DNA of 64,000 bases from positions 186,001 through 250,000 of the forward strand of contig NZ_JADCKA010000002.1 of the NCBI RefSeq assembly GCF_014982745.1, given 5' to 3'. This stretch comes from Gallibacter intestinalis (lineage in GTDB: Bacteria > Bacillota > Clostridia > Peptostreptococcales > Anaerovoracaceae). Below are positions 7,387 through 17,239 of the stretch, piece after piece. The number at the start of each line of letters is the position of its first letter. The stretch's first letter is position 1. The position numbers were made by a program, and so were the translations under genes. The notes beneath the pieces were generated by a model. That model searched no databases. It worked only from the letters and a program-made list of their open reading frames with translations, and was not told where the DNA came from.

Positions 7387-9684
7387 TTATCCTTTGATTA
7401 CCGTTACTTTTTTATAACGGCCATTTGAAATAATAAAGCCTATTGCACCGTCTTCATCGTTTCTGTTTATGATTATACACTTATTTTGATACTTTTCAAT
7501 AACCTTAGGAGAAGGGTGACCGTAATTATTTTTACCCACCTGAAATACAGCCTCCTTAGGAGAAACCCTCTCTATAAATTCATCACCGGAGCTTCCTGCA
7601 CTGCCATGATGTGGCACTTGCAAAACATCTGCTTTCAAATCGCCTTTAAGCTCATTTTCAACTTCAGTATCTATATCACCGGTTACAAGAAATGTAAGCC
7701 CATCCAGATTTACCTTAAAAACTAGGCTTCGTATATTTTCATCACCTGCATCATATTCCCTTTGATACTCTTTAGGTCTCTTTCTGTCCGGTGCAATTAT
7801 ATCTGCCGTGAGATTATCACCGCATTGTAATCTATCGCCTCTGGCAAGAAAAATAAAATCTGAGGTTTCCATATTGCATTCTTCTGCCAATTTGTCTTCA
7901 ATTGCCTTATTTCCCTCATAAAAAGCAATTTTTTCTATCATACCATCGGCTGCAAGGCTTTTTATTCCCAGATAATGATCGTTATCAAGATGCGTAACAA
8001 CAGCCACATCTATTTTTTTAACGCCGTTTTTTAAAAGCGTCGGTTTCACCGTCTTAATACCAGTATCATAAGCCGGACTACCTCCGCCATCCACAAGCAT
8101 GGTCCTACCGTCCTCGCTTTTGAAAAGCATACAGTTACCTTGCCCCACGTCTATAAACATCACATCTGCGTTTTCAAAACCATCTCTTTCTGCTATCTGA
8201 AGGAAGCTGCAGCCTACCAAAATAACGATAATAATAGATGCAATTCTTCTATACTTCTTTCTAGAAAAGGAAACCATAATATCCTCGCTTAAAAGCATAA
8301 AGAAAAGACCATAAAAAAGCATCACAGTAAATATCGACGGACTTACCGTATCAAAAGTGCCTATTCCCTCCATATAGGTATAAGAATTGGATTTTAGCAT
8401 CATATCGGTAACTTGTTCCATAAGGTTGCCATAAAACTGTGGTATGTAACCTATGCTCAATGTCATAAAAAGGGCAACTATTCCCATTGGAAGTAGCCAA
8501 GATGATATTAAAGTCACTGGAACGTTTGCAATAAAAGCTGTAAACGAAAAATAATTGAAGTTATAGCAGATATAAACTGACATGGCAGACTGAATTGTCA
8601 AAACAGGCAGCAAAGTGTTTTTCACAACCTTCTTCATTGGAATGTTTTTAAATCTTATAAGTGCCGCTGCCATAATAAAAATAGCAAGAAATGACATTTG
8701 AAAGCCGCTGTGAAATAGGCTGTATGGATTCATAAATAAAAGTAGCAACACTGAAAACGCTCCTGAATTCATTAGATCATATCTTCCATGAATCAATTTA
8801 CCTATAATGTTCACAGTTATCATAACGAAAGCTCGCATTATAGACGGTGTAAAGTCCGATAAGGCAGCGTATATAAACAAAAGCAATATAACTGTAATGT
8901 TTGTTACTTTCTTTCTTCCTGCGCTTAAAACCACCGCCAGCATACCGTAAAGCAAGCTCATATGAAGTCCAGAAACCGCCAAAAGATGTGCTGTTCCGTT
9001 TTTCTGAAACTCATTGTAGATATCATCATCCATCTCATCCTTTACACCGAACATCATAGCTTTCATAACTCCGGCAGTCTTTGAATCCATCACGTTTTTT
9101 ATTTCTTGGCTAAAATCATATCTAATTTTATCTGTTAGGGCTAAAAACCTTTCAATAATGCCTTTATATTCTTCGTTTACAATTTGCAGGCTGTCTGCCG
9201 TCATTGTATAAGCAACTCCTCTGCTTTTCAGATAAATGGAATAATCAAAGCAACCTGGATTTCGAACTCCCGCAGGCTTTTCAAGTTCTCCTGTAACTTC
9301 AACCTCCCTTCCCGCCAGCCGCTTTTCAACTTCCCCATAATAAGCAATCTTTATTTTGACGCCTGAATCAGTATACAGAAAAAAGTCATGCTTTTCCTGT
9401 CCGTAGCTGCTTTCACCTTCCGTAACATATCTTGCTGAGCCTTTTAAAGTCATCTCCTGGCCCACCTTATCTTCCATACCCGTCATAGCATTATTGAAAT
9501 ATATTAAAAGAAAAAATCCTGCTAAAGCCCAGATTATGCTCTTTTTCATTTCAGCGGGAAGTAAGATGACAGCAAAAATAAAAGGTATGCCAATTATCAA
9601 AGGCGATATCCCAGATAATAGATAATTTCCTGCCATTATTCCGACACATAAAAAAATTGCGGGAAGCACAAGAGGTCGTCTCAT
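7387..9684 (-). CDS. comEC: DNA internalization channel ComEC/Rec2
   Basis: The roughly 765-residue protein has three parts: N-terminal membrane segments with a DUF4131/OB-like region, a central Competence membrane domain, and a C-terminal metallo-beta-lactamase domain with the HLDNDH motif and a later VPHHGSAGS metal-binding segment. It forms the channel for single-stranded DNA uptake in competent cells; the C-terminal domain may be a nuclease. The frame is open to an ATG at 9708, but that codon has no ribosome site, while ATG 9684 has GGAAA just upstream and gives the usual MRRPL start. No comEA or pilus genes are nearby. Confidence 0.9.
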   Translation of the reverse strand: MRRPLVLPAIFLCVGIMAGNYLLSGISPLIIGIPFIFAVILLPAEMKKSIIWALAGFFLLIYFNNAMTGMEDKVGQEMTLKGSARYVTEGESSYGQEKHDFFLYTDSGVKIKIAYYGEVEKRLAGREVEVTGELEKPAGVRNPGCFDYSIYLKSRGVAYTMTADSLQIVNEEYKGIIERFLALTDKIRYDFSQEIKNVMDSKTAGVMKAMMFGVKDEMDDDIYNEFQKNGTAHLLAVSGLHMSLLYGMLAVVLSAGRKKVTNITVILLLFIYAALSDFTPSIMRAFVMITVNIIGKLIHGRYDLMNSGAFSVLLLLFMNPYSLFHSGFQMSFLAIFIMAAALIRFKNIPMKKVVKNTLLPVLTIQSAMSVYICYNFNYFSFTAFIANVPVTLISSWLLPMGIVALFMTLSIGYIPQFYGNLMEQVTDMMLKSNSYTYMEGIGTFDTVSPSIFTVMLFYGLFFMLLSEDIMVSFSRKKYRRIASIIIVILVGCSFLQIAERDGFENADVMFIDVGQGNCMLFKSEDGRTMLVDGGGSPAYDTGIKTVKPTLLKNGVKKIDVAVVTHLDNDHYLGIKSLAADGMIEKIAFYEGNKAIEDKLAEECNMETSDFIFLARGDRLQCGDNLTADIIAPDRKRPKEYQREYDAGDENIRSLVFKVNLDGLTFLVTGDIDTEVENELKGDLKADVLQVPHHGSAGSSGDEFIERVSPKEAVFQVGKNNYGHPSPKVIEKYQNKCIIINRNDEDGAIGFIISNGRYKKVTVIKG

Positions 9685-9710
9685 ACAGTTTCCGTATCTT
9701 TCCCGCATTT

Positions 9711-9733
9711 ATATGGTATATTTATTACCATAT
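9711..9733. repeat. Inverted repeat upstream of comEC
   Basis: The arms ATATGGTA (9711-9718) and TACCATAT (9726-9733) are perfect 8-bp complements with a 7-bp spacer. They sit just upstream of the comEC start in the divergent comEC/ponA gap. They could be an operator or part of the 5' leader; there is no T run for a terminator. Confidence 0.5.
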
Positions 9734-9800
9734 TTTGTCAATTCCTTTTGTGAACACATGCTACATAAAAGTAAAATATCCTTCCAACCCGTTGCAAATG

Positions 9801-9809
9801 TGGTATAAT
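9801..9809 (+). promoter_or_regulatory. Extended -10 promoter for the class A PBP gene
   Basis: TGGTATAAT is a perfect extended -10 element 37 nt before the start codon. The upstream -35 region (TTCCAA at 9782-9787) is poor, as is usual for this promoter type. Confidence 0.6.
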
Positions 9810-9846
9810 AGATTGGTATATAATTATTCTGAGAAAGGATGAGAAT

Positions 9847-12639
9847 ATGGTAAAGAAAGTCTTGAAATGGGTCGTTATGTTCGGTATTGCCATGTGCGTA
9901 TTCGTATGGATTTACGCTTTTACGGTAATAGCCAACACACCTAAGATAGACCCTGATAACATCTACGACTATCTTCCCGAAAGCTCAGTGCTTTTAGATG
10001 ACCAGGGAGAAGTTATAGAGAGTCTCTATCTTGACGGCAGTAACAGGACAAATATAAGTTACGACGAAATGCCTGAAGATCTTATCAATGCGGTAGTAGC
10101 CATAGAAGATAAGACCTTCTGGAAACATCACGGCTTTAATATTACACGAATATTCGGAGCCATAAAGGAAAGCCTCACCTCTGGTGGCGGTATCAGCGGT
10201 ACAAGTACGATTACTCAGCAGCTGGCCAGAAACGTATATCTTTCCGAAACAAAGAGCGTTCGTTCTTTAAGCAGAAAAATATCCGAGGCCTACTATACCG
10301 TAATACTTGAATCAAACCTCACCAAGGAAGAGATAATGGAAGCATATCTTAACTCCATTTACCTTGGCAATAATTCATACGGAGTACAGTCGGCAGCGCA
10401 ATCCTACTACAATAAGGACGCTAAGGATCTAGACCTAGTAGAATGCGTTTCTCTAGCAGCCTTGCCAAAGGCACCGGACAGCTATGCCCTTGTTAAGAAA
10501 AGAGATGCAGCGGAAGGTGATGCCGGTCTTGAAGAAAGCCAGCCGGTAATATATGAAAACTCCGACTATATCTATTATTACAACGGTGATGCTTCCAAGG
10601 ACAGAAGAGAGGCAACACTAAGACTCATGGAAGAGCAGGGATATATAACTGCCGAAGAACATGAAAAGGCTCTTGCTACAGATCTTAAGGATAAATTGGA
10701 TGTGGTTGCTTCAAGCGCTTCCAGCGGAACATCTTACTTTGTCGACTACATGATTGAGCAGGTTACCGATAACCTTATAGAAAAGTATAACTATACAGCT
10801 CAGGAGGCCAGAGAAAAAATCTACTCCGGTGGACTGCGCATATATACTTCTCTGAACAGTAAAGCTCAGAAGGCTGTAGAAGATGCATTTGCAAACAACT
10901 ATAACTTCCCGAGCAATACAAATATAAATTACGATGGCAACGGAAATATCATCGGGTCCAACGGTCAGATAACCCTTTACGATTATGACAATTACTTCAA
11001 CAGTAAAGGCACATTCACCCTCTCCAAGAGTGAATATAAGGAAATCGATGGAAACCTGATTCTCCTTGCAGGAAAGAGATTGAACTTCTACTCTACTTCT
11101 TACAACGGAGTGCAGGATTACAACATTGAATTCAAAGATATGTATGAATTCAAAGACAGAGCTCTCTACAGTATTGAAGGCGGCGTTATAAATGTTCCTG
11201 CCCAGTACAAGAGCCTGGATGAAGACGGTAATCTGGTAATTGACAGCTCATTCTTTGGAAGCAAAGATCAAACCAAGGGCTTCTTTGTAAAGAGTGGAGA
11301 CAGCTATACAGTAGATAAATCATGCTACACCCTGAGAGCCAGCGTAAGACAGCCTCAGGCAGCAATGGTAATCACCGACTATAAAACCGGTGAAATAAAA
11401 GCCATGGTTGGAGGAAGAGGCACTTCAGGAAGAATGCTTTACAACAGAGCAATCAATCCTCGTCAGCCTGGTTCCTCAATCAAGCCTCTGGCAATTTACT
11501 CCTCTGCTCTTCAGCAGGGTTATGAAGCAGCTGAAGCAGGTACACCGATGAGCTTTACAGAATTTGACAGCAAAACAAATTCAAAATACTACGGTGACTA
11601 TTGGACAGCCTCCAGCGGTATAAATGACGCTCCTATTAAATACAACGGCAAGGACTGGCCAAAGAACTGGTATGACGGCTATAAGGGCGAAATGACCATG
11701 AGAAAGGCTGTTGAACAGTCTGTAAATACTACTGCCGTTCGTGTTTATCAGCAGGTTGGCAGCGACTATGCCATAGAACAGCTTAAAAAGTTTGGTATAT
11801 CAACCGTTGTGGAAGACGGTTCTGTAAACGATAAGAACCCTTCTGCTCTTGCCCTCGGAGGTATGACTAAGGGTATTTCTCCTCTTGAAATGAGTGGAGC
11901 CTTCGGTACAATTGCCAACGGTGGTACCCGCGTCGATTCAATTACCTATACAAAGGTTGAAGATAAACACGGTGAATTGGTGCTTGAAACAGATCCTCAG
12001 AGCACTGAAGTTCTGGATGAAGGCGTAGCCTTTGTAACTCAGGATATCCTAAGAACTACCGTAACAAACGGTATAGCTGCAAACGCTCAGGTATCCGGAC
12101 AGACTACAGCCGGAAAAACAGGTACAACTTCCGACTCCATGGATATCTGGTTCTGTGGATTTACGCCTCAGTATTCAGCAGCATTATGGATTGGTAATGA
12201 TGTAAATATAACAATAGATGCTACCTCTGATGCCGTTGCATCCCTGTGGAGCACAATTATGACTAAGGCAACTTCAGGTATGGACGGTTCCCTCAAATCA
12301 CAGCCTGACAATGTAAAGAAGATTGACGGTGAATATTATGTAACAGGCACCGAAGCAGGCAGAACATTTGATGCTTCTATGGACGAAGAAAAGAAGAAGA
12401 AAGAAGAGGAAGAAAAGAAGAAGAAGGAAGAGGAAGAAAAGAAAAAAGCTGAAGAAGAAGCTAAAAAAGAACAAGAACAGCAAGAGCAACAGACTCCTCC
12501 TGATAGCGGTAATACAGGTGAAACTCCTGACAGCGGAAATACAGGTAATACCGGTTCCGACAGCGGACAGACTCCTGTTATCCCGCCTGTATCAAGGGAA
12601 GAACTGTACGAATACCTGTCTCAATTTATATCAGCTTAA
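9847..12639 (+). CDS. ponA: Class A penicillin-binding protein (PBP1A family)
   Basis: The 930-residue protein has one N-terminal membrane anchor, a GT51 transglycosylase domain (EDKTFWKHHGF near 85 and the later GTSTITQQLARN), and a transpeptidase domain with SSIK, SVN and KTG motifs. It polymerises lipid II and crosslinks peptidoglycan outside the membrane. After the catalytic domains comes a low-complexity Lys/Glu stretch (about residues 840-880), then Ser/Gly/Asn/Thr/Pro repeats of the PDSGNTG kind, then a short ending (VSREELYEYLSQF). The tail may reach through or bind the wall. The ribosome site is AAAGGATGAG. It is monocistronic with its own terminator. Confidence 0.93.
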   Translation: MVKKVLKWVVMFGIAMCVFVWIYAFTVIANTPKIDPDNIYDYLPESSVLLDDQGEVIESLYLDGSNRTNISYDEMPEDLINAVVAIEDKTFWKHHGFNITRIFGAIKESLTSGGGISGTSTITQQLARNVYLSETKSVRSLSRKISEAYYTVILESNLTKEEIMEAYLNSIYLGNNSYGVQSAAQSYYNKDAKDLDLVECVSLAALPKAPDSYALVKKRDAAEGDAGLEESQPVIYENSDYIYYYNGDASKDRREATLRLMEEQGYITAEEHEKALATDLKDKLDVVASSASSGTSYFVDYMIEQVTDNLIEKYNYTAQEAREKIYSGGLRIYTSLNSKAQKAVEDAFANNYNFPSNTNINYDGNGNIIGSNGQITLYDYDNYFNSKGTFTLSKSEYKEIDGNLILLAGKRLNFYSTSYNGVQDYNIEFKDMYEFKDRALYSIEGGVINVPAQYKSLDEDGNLVIDSSFFGSKDQTKGFFVKSGDSYTVDKSCYTLRASVRQPQAAMVITDYKTGEIKAMVGGRGTSGRMLYNRAINPRQPGSSIKPLAIYSSALQQGYEAAEAGTPMSFTEFDSKTNSKYYGDYWTASSGINDAPIKYNGKDWPKNWYDGYKGEMTMRKAVEQSVNTTAVRVYQQVGSDYAIEQLKKFGISTVVEDGSVNDKNPSALALGGMTKGISPLEMSGAFGTIANGGTRVDSITYTKVEDKHGELVLETDPQSTEVLDEGVAFVTQDILRTTVTNGIAANAQVSGQTTAGKTGTTSDSMDIWFCGFTPQYSAALWIGNDVNITIDATSDAVASLWSTIMTKATSGMDGSLKSQPDNVKKIDGEYYVTGTEAGRTFDASMDEEKKKKEEEEKKKKEEEEKKKAEEEAKKEQEQQEQQTPPDSGNTGETPDSGNTGNTGSDSGQTPVIPPVSREELYEYLSQFISA

Positions 12640-12654
12640 TTCAAGACACAACAA

Positions 12655-12687
12655 AGCGGATACCAATATGGTATCCGCTGATTTTTT
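12655..12687 (+). terminator. Terminator after the class A PBP gene
   Basis: The arms AGCGGATACC and GGTATCCGCT form a perfect 10-bp stem with a 5-nt loop, followed by ATTTTTT. It separates the gene from convergent rsmE. Confidence 0.92.
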
Positions 12688-12732
12688 AGGGTTATAGCCA
12701 ATTTTTTATATTCTTTTTAAGCCTTACATTAA

Positions 12733-13473
12733 CTATAGCTCCATTTCATACATAATCATGGCAACTGCCACAATACCCGCTGTTTCTGTGCGTAAAATAG
12801 TCTTTCCCAGTGAAGCACTTAAAGCACCACTTTCACATAGTCTTTGAGCCTCACTGTCGGAAAATCCGCCTTCTGGACCTATGACTACTGCAATGTTCCT
12901 TATATCTTCTCCTTCAAATGACTTAAGAACCTTTTTTAAAGTGTCCTTTTCCTCATTTTCATAGGGAAAAATCACCTTGTCAAACCCATCTAAGCTTTTT
13001 AACATGCCGTTGAAATCTACCGCAGATAAAACTTCAGGTATAGTTCCTCTTTTACACTGCTTTGCGGCTTCCTGAGCAATAGTATTATATCTTTTTACTT
13101 TCTTATCGTATTTACCGTTATCGGTAACAACACAGCGACTCATAAACACAGGAACAATCTCTATAACACCCAGCTCCGTGTTTTTCTGAACTATCGTCTC
13201 CATCTTACCCTGTTTTGGTACGCCCTGAAACAGAGTGATGTTAATCTCAGGCTCTCTGGCAAAGGACTGCTTATCCAAAATTCTTAATACAATCGATTCA
13301 TCGTTGATTTCGATTATCTCACAGTTATATTCCCATCTGACAGAGTCGGAGATATCAAGAATATCTCCTACCTTCATTCTGAGAACCTTTGAGATATGCG
13401 ATATATCCTCGGGTGCGGTTATTCTTATAAATTCATCAGATACCGCATCTGGTGTGACAAAAAATCTTCTCAT
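12733..13473 (-). CDS. rsmE: 16S rRNA (uracil-1498-N3)-methyltransferase
   Basis: The roughly 246-residue RsmE is a SPOUT-class methyltransferase. It begins with the conserved MRRFFV, has an N-terminal PUA-like RNA-binding domain, and shows the knotted SAM-site motifs VIGPEGGFSDSE and LGKTILRTETA near the C-terminus. It methylates U1498 in the 30S decoding region. A longer frame opens at 13509, but the ATG at 13473 has an AGGGAAA ribosome site and gives the family start. It lies 11 nt after prmA, a conserved pair in Firmicutes. Confidence 0.94.
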   Translation of the reverse strand: MRRFFVTPDAVSDEFIRITAPEDISHISKVLRMKVGDILDISDSVRWEYNCEIIEINDESIVLRILDKQSFAREPEINITLFQGVPKQGKMETIVQKNTELGVIEIVPVFMSRCVVTDNGKYDKKVKRYNTIAQEAAKQCKRGTIPEVLSAVDFNGMLKSLDGFDKVIFPYENEEKDTLKKVLKSFEGEDIRNIAVVIGPEGGFSDSEAQRLCESGALSASLGKTILRTETAGIVAVAMIMYEMEL

Positions 13474-13484
13474 AAACAGTTTCC

Positions 13485-14426
13485 CTATCGTGCTAAAATG
13501 GCACACCATTCTCCTTTTTTCATGACTTTAACGGTTTCAAATCCAGCCTTATCTAGAGCTTTAATAACCATATCCTTCTTTTCCACCAGTATTCCCGATG
13601 AAATAAATACTCCCTCAGGCAGCATATGTTCTCTGACTGAAGATATAAGCATTACTACCATTTCAGCCATAAGATTTGCCACTACAATATCCGCACGAAA
13701 ATCTATACCCTTTGTCAAATCCCCTTCTATAAATCTGACATTGTCGCCACATTCGTTAGCCTCGGCATTCTCAATGGCAACCTCCACTGCTGACGGATCT
13801 ATATCAACTCCCAATATATCAGAAGCTCCCAAAAGATCTGCGGCAATAGCCAGAATGCCAGATCCTGTGCCTATATCAAGTACCTTTTTACCCTCACATC
13901 CTGCTTCATCCATAAGAACGGCACACATAGAGGTTGTAGCGTGGTCGCCGGTACCAAAGGCCATTCCCGGATCCAACTCAAGGATTTTCTTAGTATTATT
14001 TTCAGGAACAGGCTCCCAAGAAGGCTTAACAATGATGTTATCAGTAAGATCAATGGTCTTAAAGTGCTCCTTATATGAATCCTTCCACTGACCGTCATCT
14101 ACCACTGTCGTTTCTATTTCCAGGCGTCCTAAAACTCTTTCTCCATCCTCTTTTTCCATATGAGTGACAGCTTCCTTAACCATATTTAACAGCTTTCTGC
14201 CATCCTCATCATCGGAAAGATAAAAGGTTATTTTAGGCTCTGCATTGTCATCTATAAAATCCTCATCCACATAATCCCATTCGTAATCGTGCTTTTTATC
14301 GAGTATTTCATGGGCCGTTTCAGGACTTTCAACCACTGTCTGGTCTATATTAAAACGCATGAGGAGCCCTGTAAGCTCCTCAATGCCTGTATCCGTTGTA
14401 TATATCTGCGTCTGAAGATATCTCAT
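13485..14426 (-). CDS. prmA: Ribosomal protein L11 methyltransferase
   Basis: The 313-residue PrmA has an N-terminal substrate-binding region and a Rossmann-like SAM domain with LDIGTGSGILAIAA (motif I) and the NLMAE segment (motif IV). It methylates lysines and the N-terminus of L11. It starts one base after the hydrogenase-like gene's stop codon, so the two are probably translated from one message, and is followed by rsmE. Confidence 0.93.
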   Translation of the reverse strand: MRYLQTQIYTTDTGIEELTGLLMRFNIDQTVVESPETAHEILDKKHDYEWDYVDEDFIDDNAEPKITFYLSDDEDGRKLLNMVKEAVTHMEKEDGERVLGRLEIETTVVDDGQWKDSYKEHFKTIDLTDNIIVKPSWEPVPENNTKKILELDPGMAFGTGDHATTSMCAVLMDEAGCEGKKVLDIGTGSGILAIAADLLGASDILGVDIDPSAVEVAIENAEANECGDNVRFIEGDLTKGIDFRADIVVANLMAEMVVMLISSVREHMLPEGVFISSGILVEKKDMVIKALDKAGFETVKVMKKGEWCAILAR

Positions 14427-15851
14427 TTAGCAAATCTCCTCGACTATTTCCTTAATTTCCTTATGAGTTGCTTCCTTAGCGTGTTCATCGATTACAACTC
14501 TGTACTTATCAGAGTGAGTCAAGCAGCCAGCTCCGCCTATACATCCGCCGCTACATGCCATACCTTCAATAAGGTTATTTTTAAGAACATTCTTAGAAGC
14601 TCTAAGAAGTGTCATCTTACACTTATCAAGACCTTCGCAAGCAATAGGATCAGCTTGGAAATCAGAACCCTGTTCCTTCAGTGCTTCACATACTGCCTCT
14701 GCAACACCGCCTGATCTTGCAAACTGACGACCAAATCCTGTAGCATCGTCCAGTTCATCTTCAGGAAGACTTTCAAGTTCAATATCCCTGCTATCTATAA
14801 GGGCGATAAGCTCTTCAAATGTAAGAGCACTATCTATATAATCCTTTACAGTATCCTGTCTTATTTCAGCCTTTTTAGCTGTACATGGTCCGATAAATAC
14901 ATTTACGCATTCAGGATCCTTTTCCTTAAGAATCAGACCTAACTGAGCCATAGGTGAAAGGTTGCTTGAAATGTTTGGAGCTATTTCAGGATAATTTATC
15001 TTGACATATCTTACAAATGCCGGACAGCAGGAAGTAGTAAGGAATCCCTTTTCTTCCAGTTCCTGAGCTTCCTTATACGCAACCACATCGGCGCCCTGAG
15101 CAGCTTCATATACATTATAAAATCCAAGTTCTTTAATTGCCGTAACAACCTGTCCAAGACTTACATCTTCAAACTGTGATGCAAAGGCAGGTGCGATTAT
15201 TGCATTAACCTTGTACTTAGTATTGTTTTCGCTTTCTTTTATCAGTTTGATTACTTCAGTTATATATGACTTATCAACTGTTGCACCGAACGGACACTGT
15301 GTCATACAAGCTCCGCAGGAAGTACATTTATCGTTGTTGATTTCGGCTTCTCCTGTTTCAGACATGTGAATTGCATCAGCCTTACATGCCTTTTCACATG
15401 GTCTTTTAAAGTTGTTTATAGCAGAATACGGACATGCTTCAGCACACTTACCGCATTCAACACATTTTGTCTTATCAATCTTTGCCCTGTTATCAGGACC
15501 AAAAGTTATAGCATTAACTCTGCAGGCAGCGGCACACTTATGAGCAAGACAGCCTCTGCAAAGGTCTGTTACCACATGTCCTGCTTCCGGACATTCATCA
15601 CATACTATATCTATTACTTCAATAATATTCGGATTGTTTTTATTTCCGCCTAAAGCTATTTTAATTCTTTCAGCAACCTTAGCTCTGTCCTTATATATAC
15701 AGCAGCTGGTAGACGGCTCGCCTTTCTTTACAATCTTTGCGGCGATATCATCAAATACGGAAAAAATTTCTTCGCCGGCCCAGGAATGTCTTGCAACTTC
15801 CCTCAGAACCTTGTATTTCATAACCTGAACATTTGAATCAAAATTTCTCAT
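14427..15851 (-). CDS. Monomeric [FeFe]-hydrogenase-like iron-sulfur protein
   Basis: The roughly 474-residue protein has an N-terminal region, then three or four sets of ferredoxin-type cysteines (about residues 98-186), then an H-cluster-type domain. The three active-site motifs appear as TSCCPAF (Cys275/276), GPCTAKKAE (Cys323) and GMACSGGC (Cys433/437). All four cluster-binding cysteines and the proton-relay cysteine are kept, but Met of the classical MPC motif is Gly and the Gly-Trp after CCP is Ala-Phe. The small-subunit region is absent. The protein could evolve or consume H2 with ferredoxin, or sense redox state. Start chosen at ATG 15851 (AAGGGG upstream); a TTG at 15893 is the longer alternative. 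Confidence 0.82.
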   Translation of the reverse strand: MRNFDSNVQVMKYKVLREVARHSWAGEEIFSVFDDIAAKIVKKGEPSTSCCIYKDRAKVAERIKIALGGNKNNPNIIEVIDIVCDECPEAGHVVTDLCRGCLAHKCAAACRVNAITFGPDNRAKIDKTKCVECGKCAEACPYSAINNFKRPCEKACKADAIHMSETGEAEINNDKCTSCGACMTQCPFGATVDKSYITEVIKLIKESENNTKYKVNAIIAPAFASQFEDVSLGQVVTAIKELGFYNVYEAAQGADVVAYKEAQELEEKGFLTTSCCPAFVRYVKINYPEIAPNISSNLSPMAQLGLILKEKDPECVNVFIGPCTAKKAEIRQDTVKDYIDSALTFEELIALIDSRDIELESLPEDELDDATGFGRQFARSGGVAEAVCEALKEQGSDFQADPIACEGLDKCKMTLLRASKNVLKNNLIEGMACSGGCIGGAGCLTHSDKYRVVIDEHAKEATHKEIKEIVEEIC

Positions 15852-15937
15852 TAAATCGATACCCCTTGTTATACTCCTTAAAAGGGGGCACAAATATCCA
15901 TCTGCGCCCCTTAAAAGAATATCAGTGTTTAATTAAC

Positions 15938-17218
15938 TTATTTTGTAGAAGCGTCGTACAGAGCTTCAGCATCATCCCACATTTCGATGATCAGTGGAAC
16001 GATCTTGTAAAGGTCTCCTACGATACCAAAGTCAGCAACTTCGAAGATAGGAGCATCTGCATCCTTGTTGATTGCAACAATGAAGTCAGATGTCTGCATA
16101 CCTGCCAGATGCTGGATAGCACCGGAGATACCGCATGCGAAGTAGATTTTAGGCTTAACTGTAGTACCAGTCTGACCTACCTGGTGAGAATGATCAATCC
16201 AACCAGCGTCTACTGCCGCTCTGGAAGCACCAACTACACCGCCAACCTTGTCAGCGAATTCCTTGATGAGCTTAAATCCGTCTTCGTTACCAAGACCTCT
16301 ACCACCGGAGCAGATGATTTCTGCATCAGTAAGAGATACCAGTTCCTTAGTGGACTTAACGATTTCAACGATTTCAGTTCTGATGTCGGAAGCTGCGATT
16401 GTTGGCTTGTATTCAACCAGTTCACCCTTTGCTCCTTCAACAGGTTCTCTCTTCTGCATTACGCCAGGTCTTACTGTGGACATCTGCGGTCTAGTCTTAG
16501 GGCAGATGATTGTAGCCATCAGGTTACCACCGAATGCTGGACGAGTCTGCTTGATTCCAGTGCTTGGATCGTTAGGATCCAGTGTGGATGTATCAAGAGT
16601 TGTGTTCTTCTTTGCGTATTCAATGTAGCTTGATACTCTTACGTCAAGTCTTGTACAGTCAGCTGTCAGACCTGTGTTGCATCTTGCTGCGATTCTTGGA
16701 GCAAGGTCTCTACCGATGTGAGTAGCTCCGTAAAGAACGATTTCTGGCTTGAACTCGTTGATAGCGTCAGTTATTACCTTTGCATATCCATCAGTTGTGT
16801 AGTTCTTCAGCAGTGGATCCTGGATCAGGATTACTTCATCAGCGCCGTATGCATAGCATTCGTCAGCCAGGTGAGCAACACCATCACCAACTACTACTGC
16901 ACAAAGCTTAGTTTCATCGCTGATTTCCTTAGCCAGTCTCTTACCTTCTCCGATAAGTTCCAGAGCAACGTTCATCAGTTTGCCGTCTCTCTGTTCTGCG
17001 AATACCCAAATATCTTTGTATGCGCTCAGATCAACAACATCTTCATCTTCAGTCTTTTCGATAGCTTCGAACGGACATTTGCTTACGCAGACACCGCAGG
17101 CAGTACAAGCGCTGCCGATTTCAGCTACCTTGTCTTTCATTGTGATCGCGCTGAAAGGACAAGCTTTAACGCAAATCCCGCAACCTTTACATTTATCTTT
17201 GATTACATTAATTGCCAT
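15938..17218 (-). CDS. etfA: Electron transfer flavoprotein alpha subunit with fused 2[4Fe-4S] ferredoxin domain
   Basis: This 426-residue protein is longer than standard EtfA (about 320-340) because of an N-terminal ferredoxin. Cys10/13/16/20 and Cys38/41/44/48 make two classical CxxCxxCxxxCP motifs. The EtfA part follows, with the FAD-binding C-terminal domain ([48 protein letters not shown]). The same layout is known for CarE of the Acetobacterium caffeyl-CoA reductase. With EtfB and Bcd it would carry out flavin-based electron bifurcation, using NADH to reduce an enoyl-CoA and ferredoxin. It is the third gene of bcd-etfB-etfA. Confidence 0.93.
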   Translation of the reverse strand: MAINVIKDKCKGCGICVKACPFSAITMKDKVAEIGSACTACGVCVSKCPFEAIEKTEDEDVVDLSAYKDIWVFAEQRDGKLMNVALELIGEGKRLAKEISDETKLCAVVVGDGVAHLADECYAYGADEVILIQDPLLKNYTTDGYAKVITDAINEFKPEIVLYGATHIGRDLAPRIAARCNTGLTADCTRLDVRVSSYIEYAKKNTTLDTSTLDPNDPSTGIKQTRPAFGGNLMATIICPKTRPQMSTVRPGVMQKREPVEGAKGELVEYKPTIAASDIRTEIVEIVKSTKELVSLTDAEIICSGGRGLGNEDGFKLIKEFADKVGGVVGASRAAVDAGWIDHSHQVGQTGTTVKPKIYFACGISGAIQHLAGMQTSDFIVAINKDADAPIFEVADFGIVGDLYKIVPLIIEMWDDAEALYDASTK

Positions 17219-17239
17219 TTTAACTTACTCCTCCCTTAA

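Noticed and set aside
12298-12697. Open frames on both strands across the Lys/Glu-rich segment of the PBP gene
   Set aside because: Low-complexity purine-rich codons produce long open frames in other phases; they have no start signals or protein-like composition.
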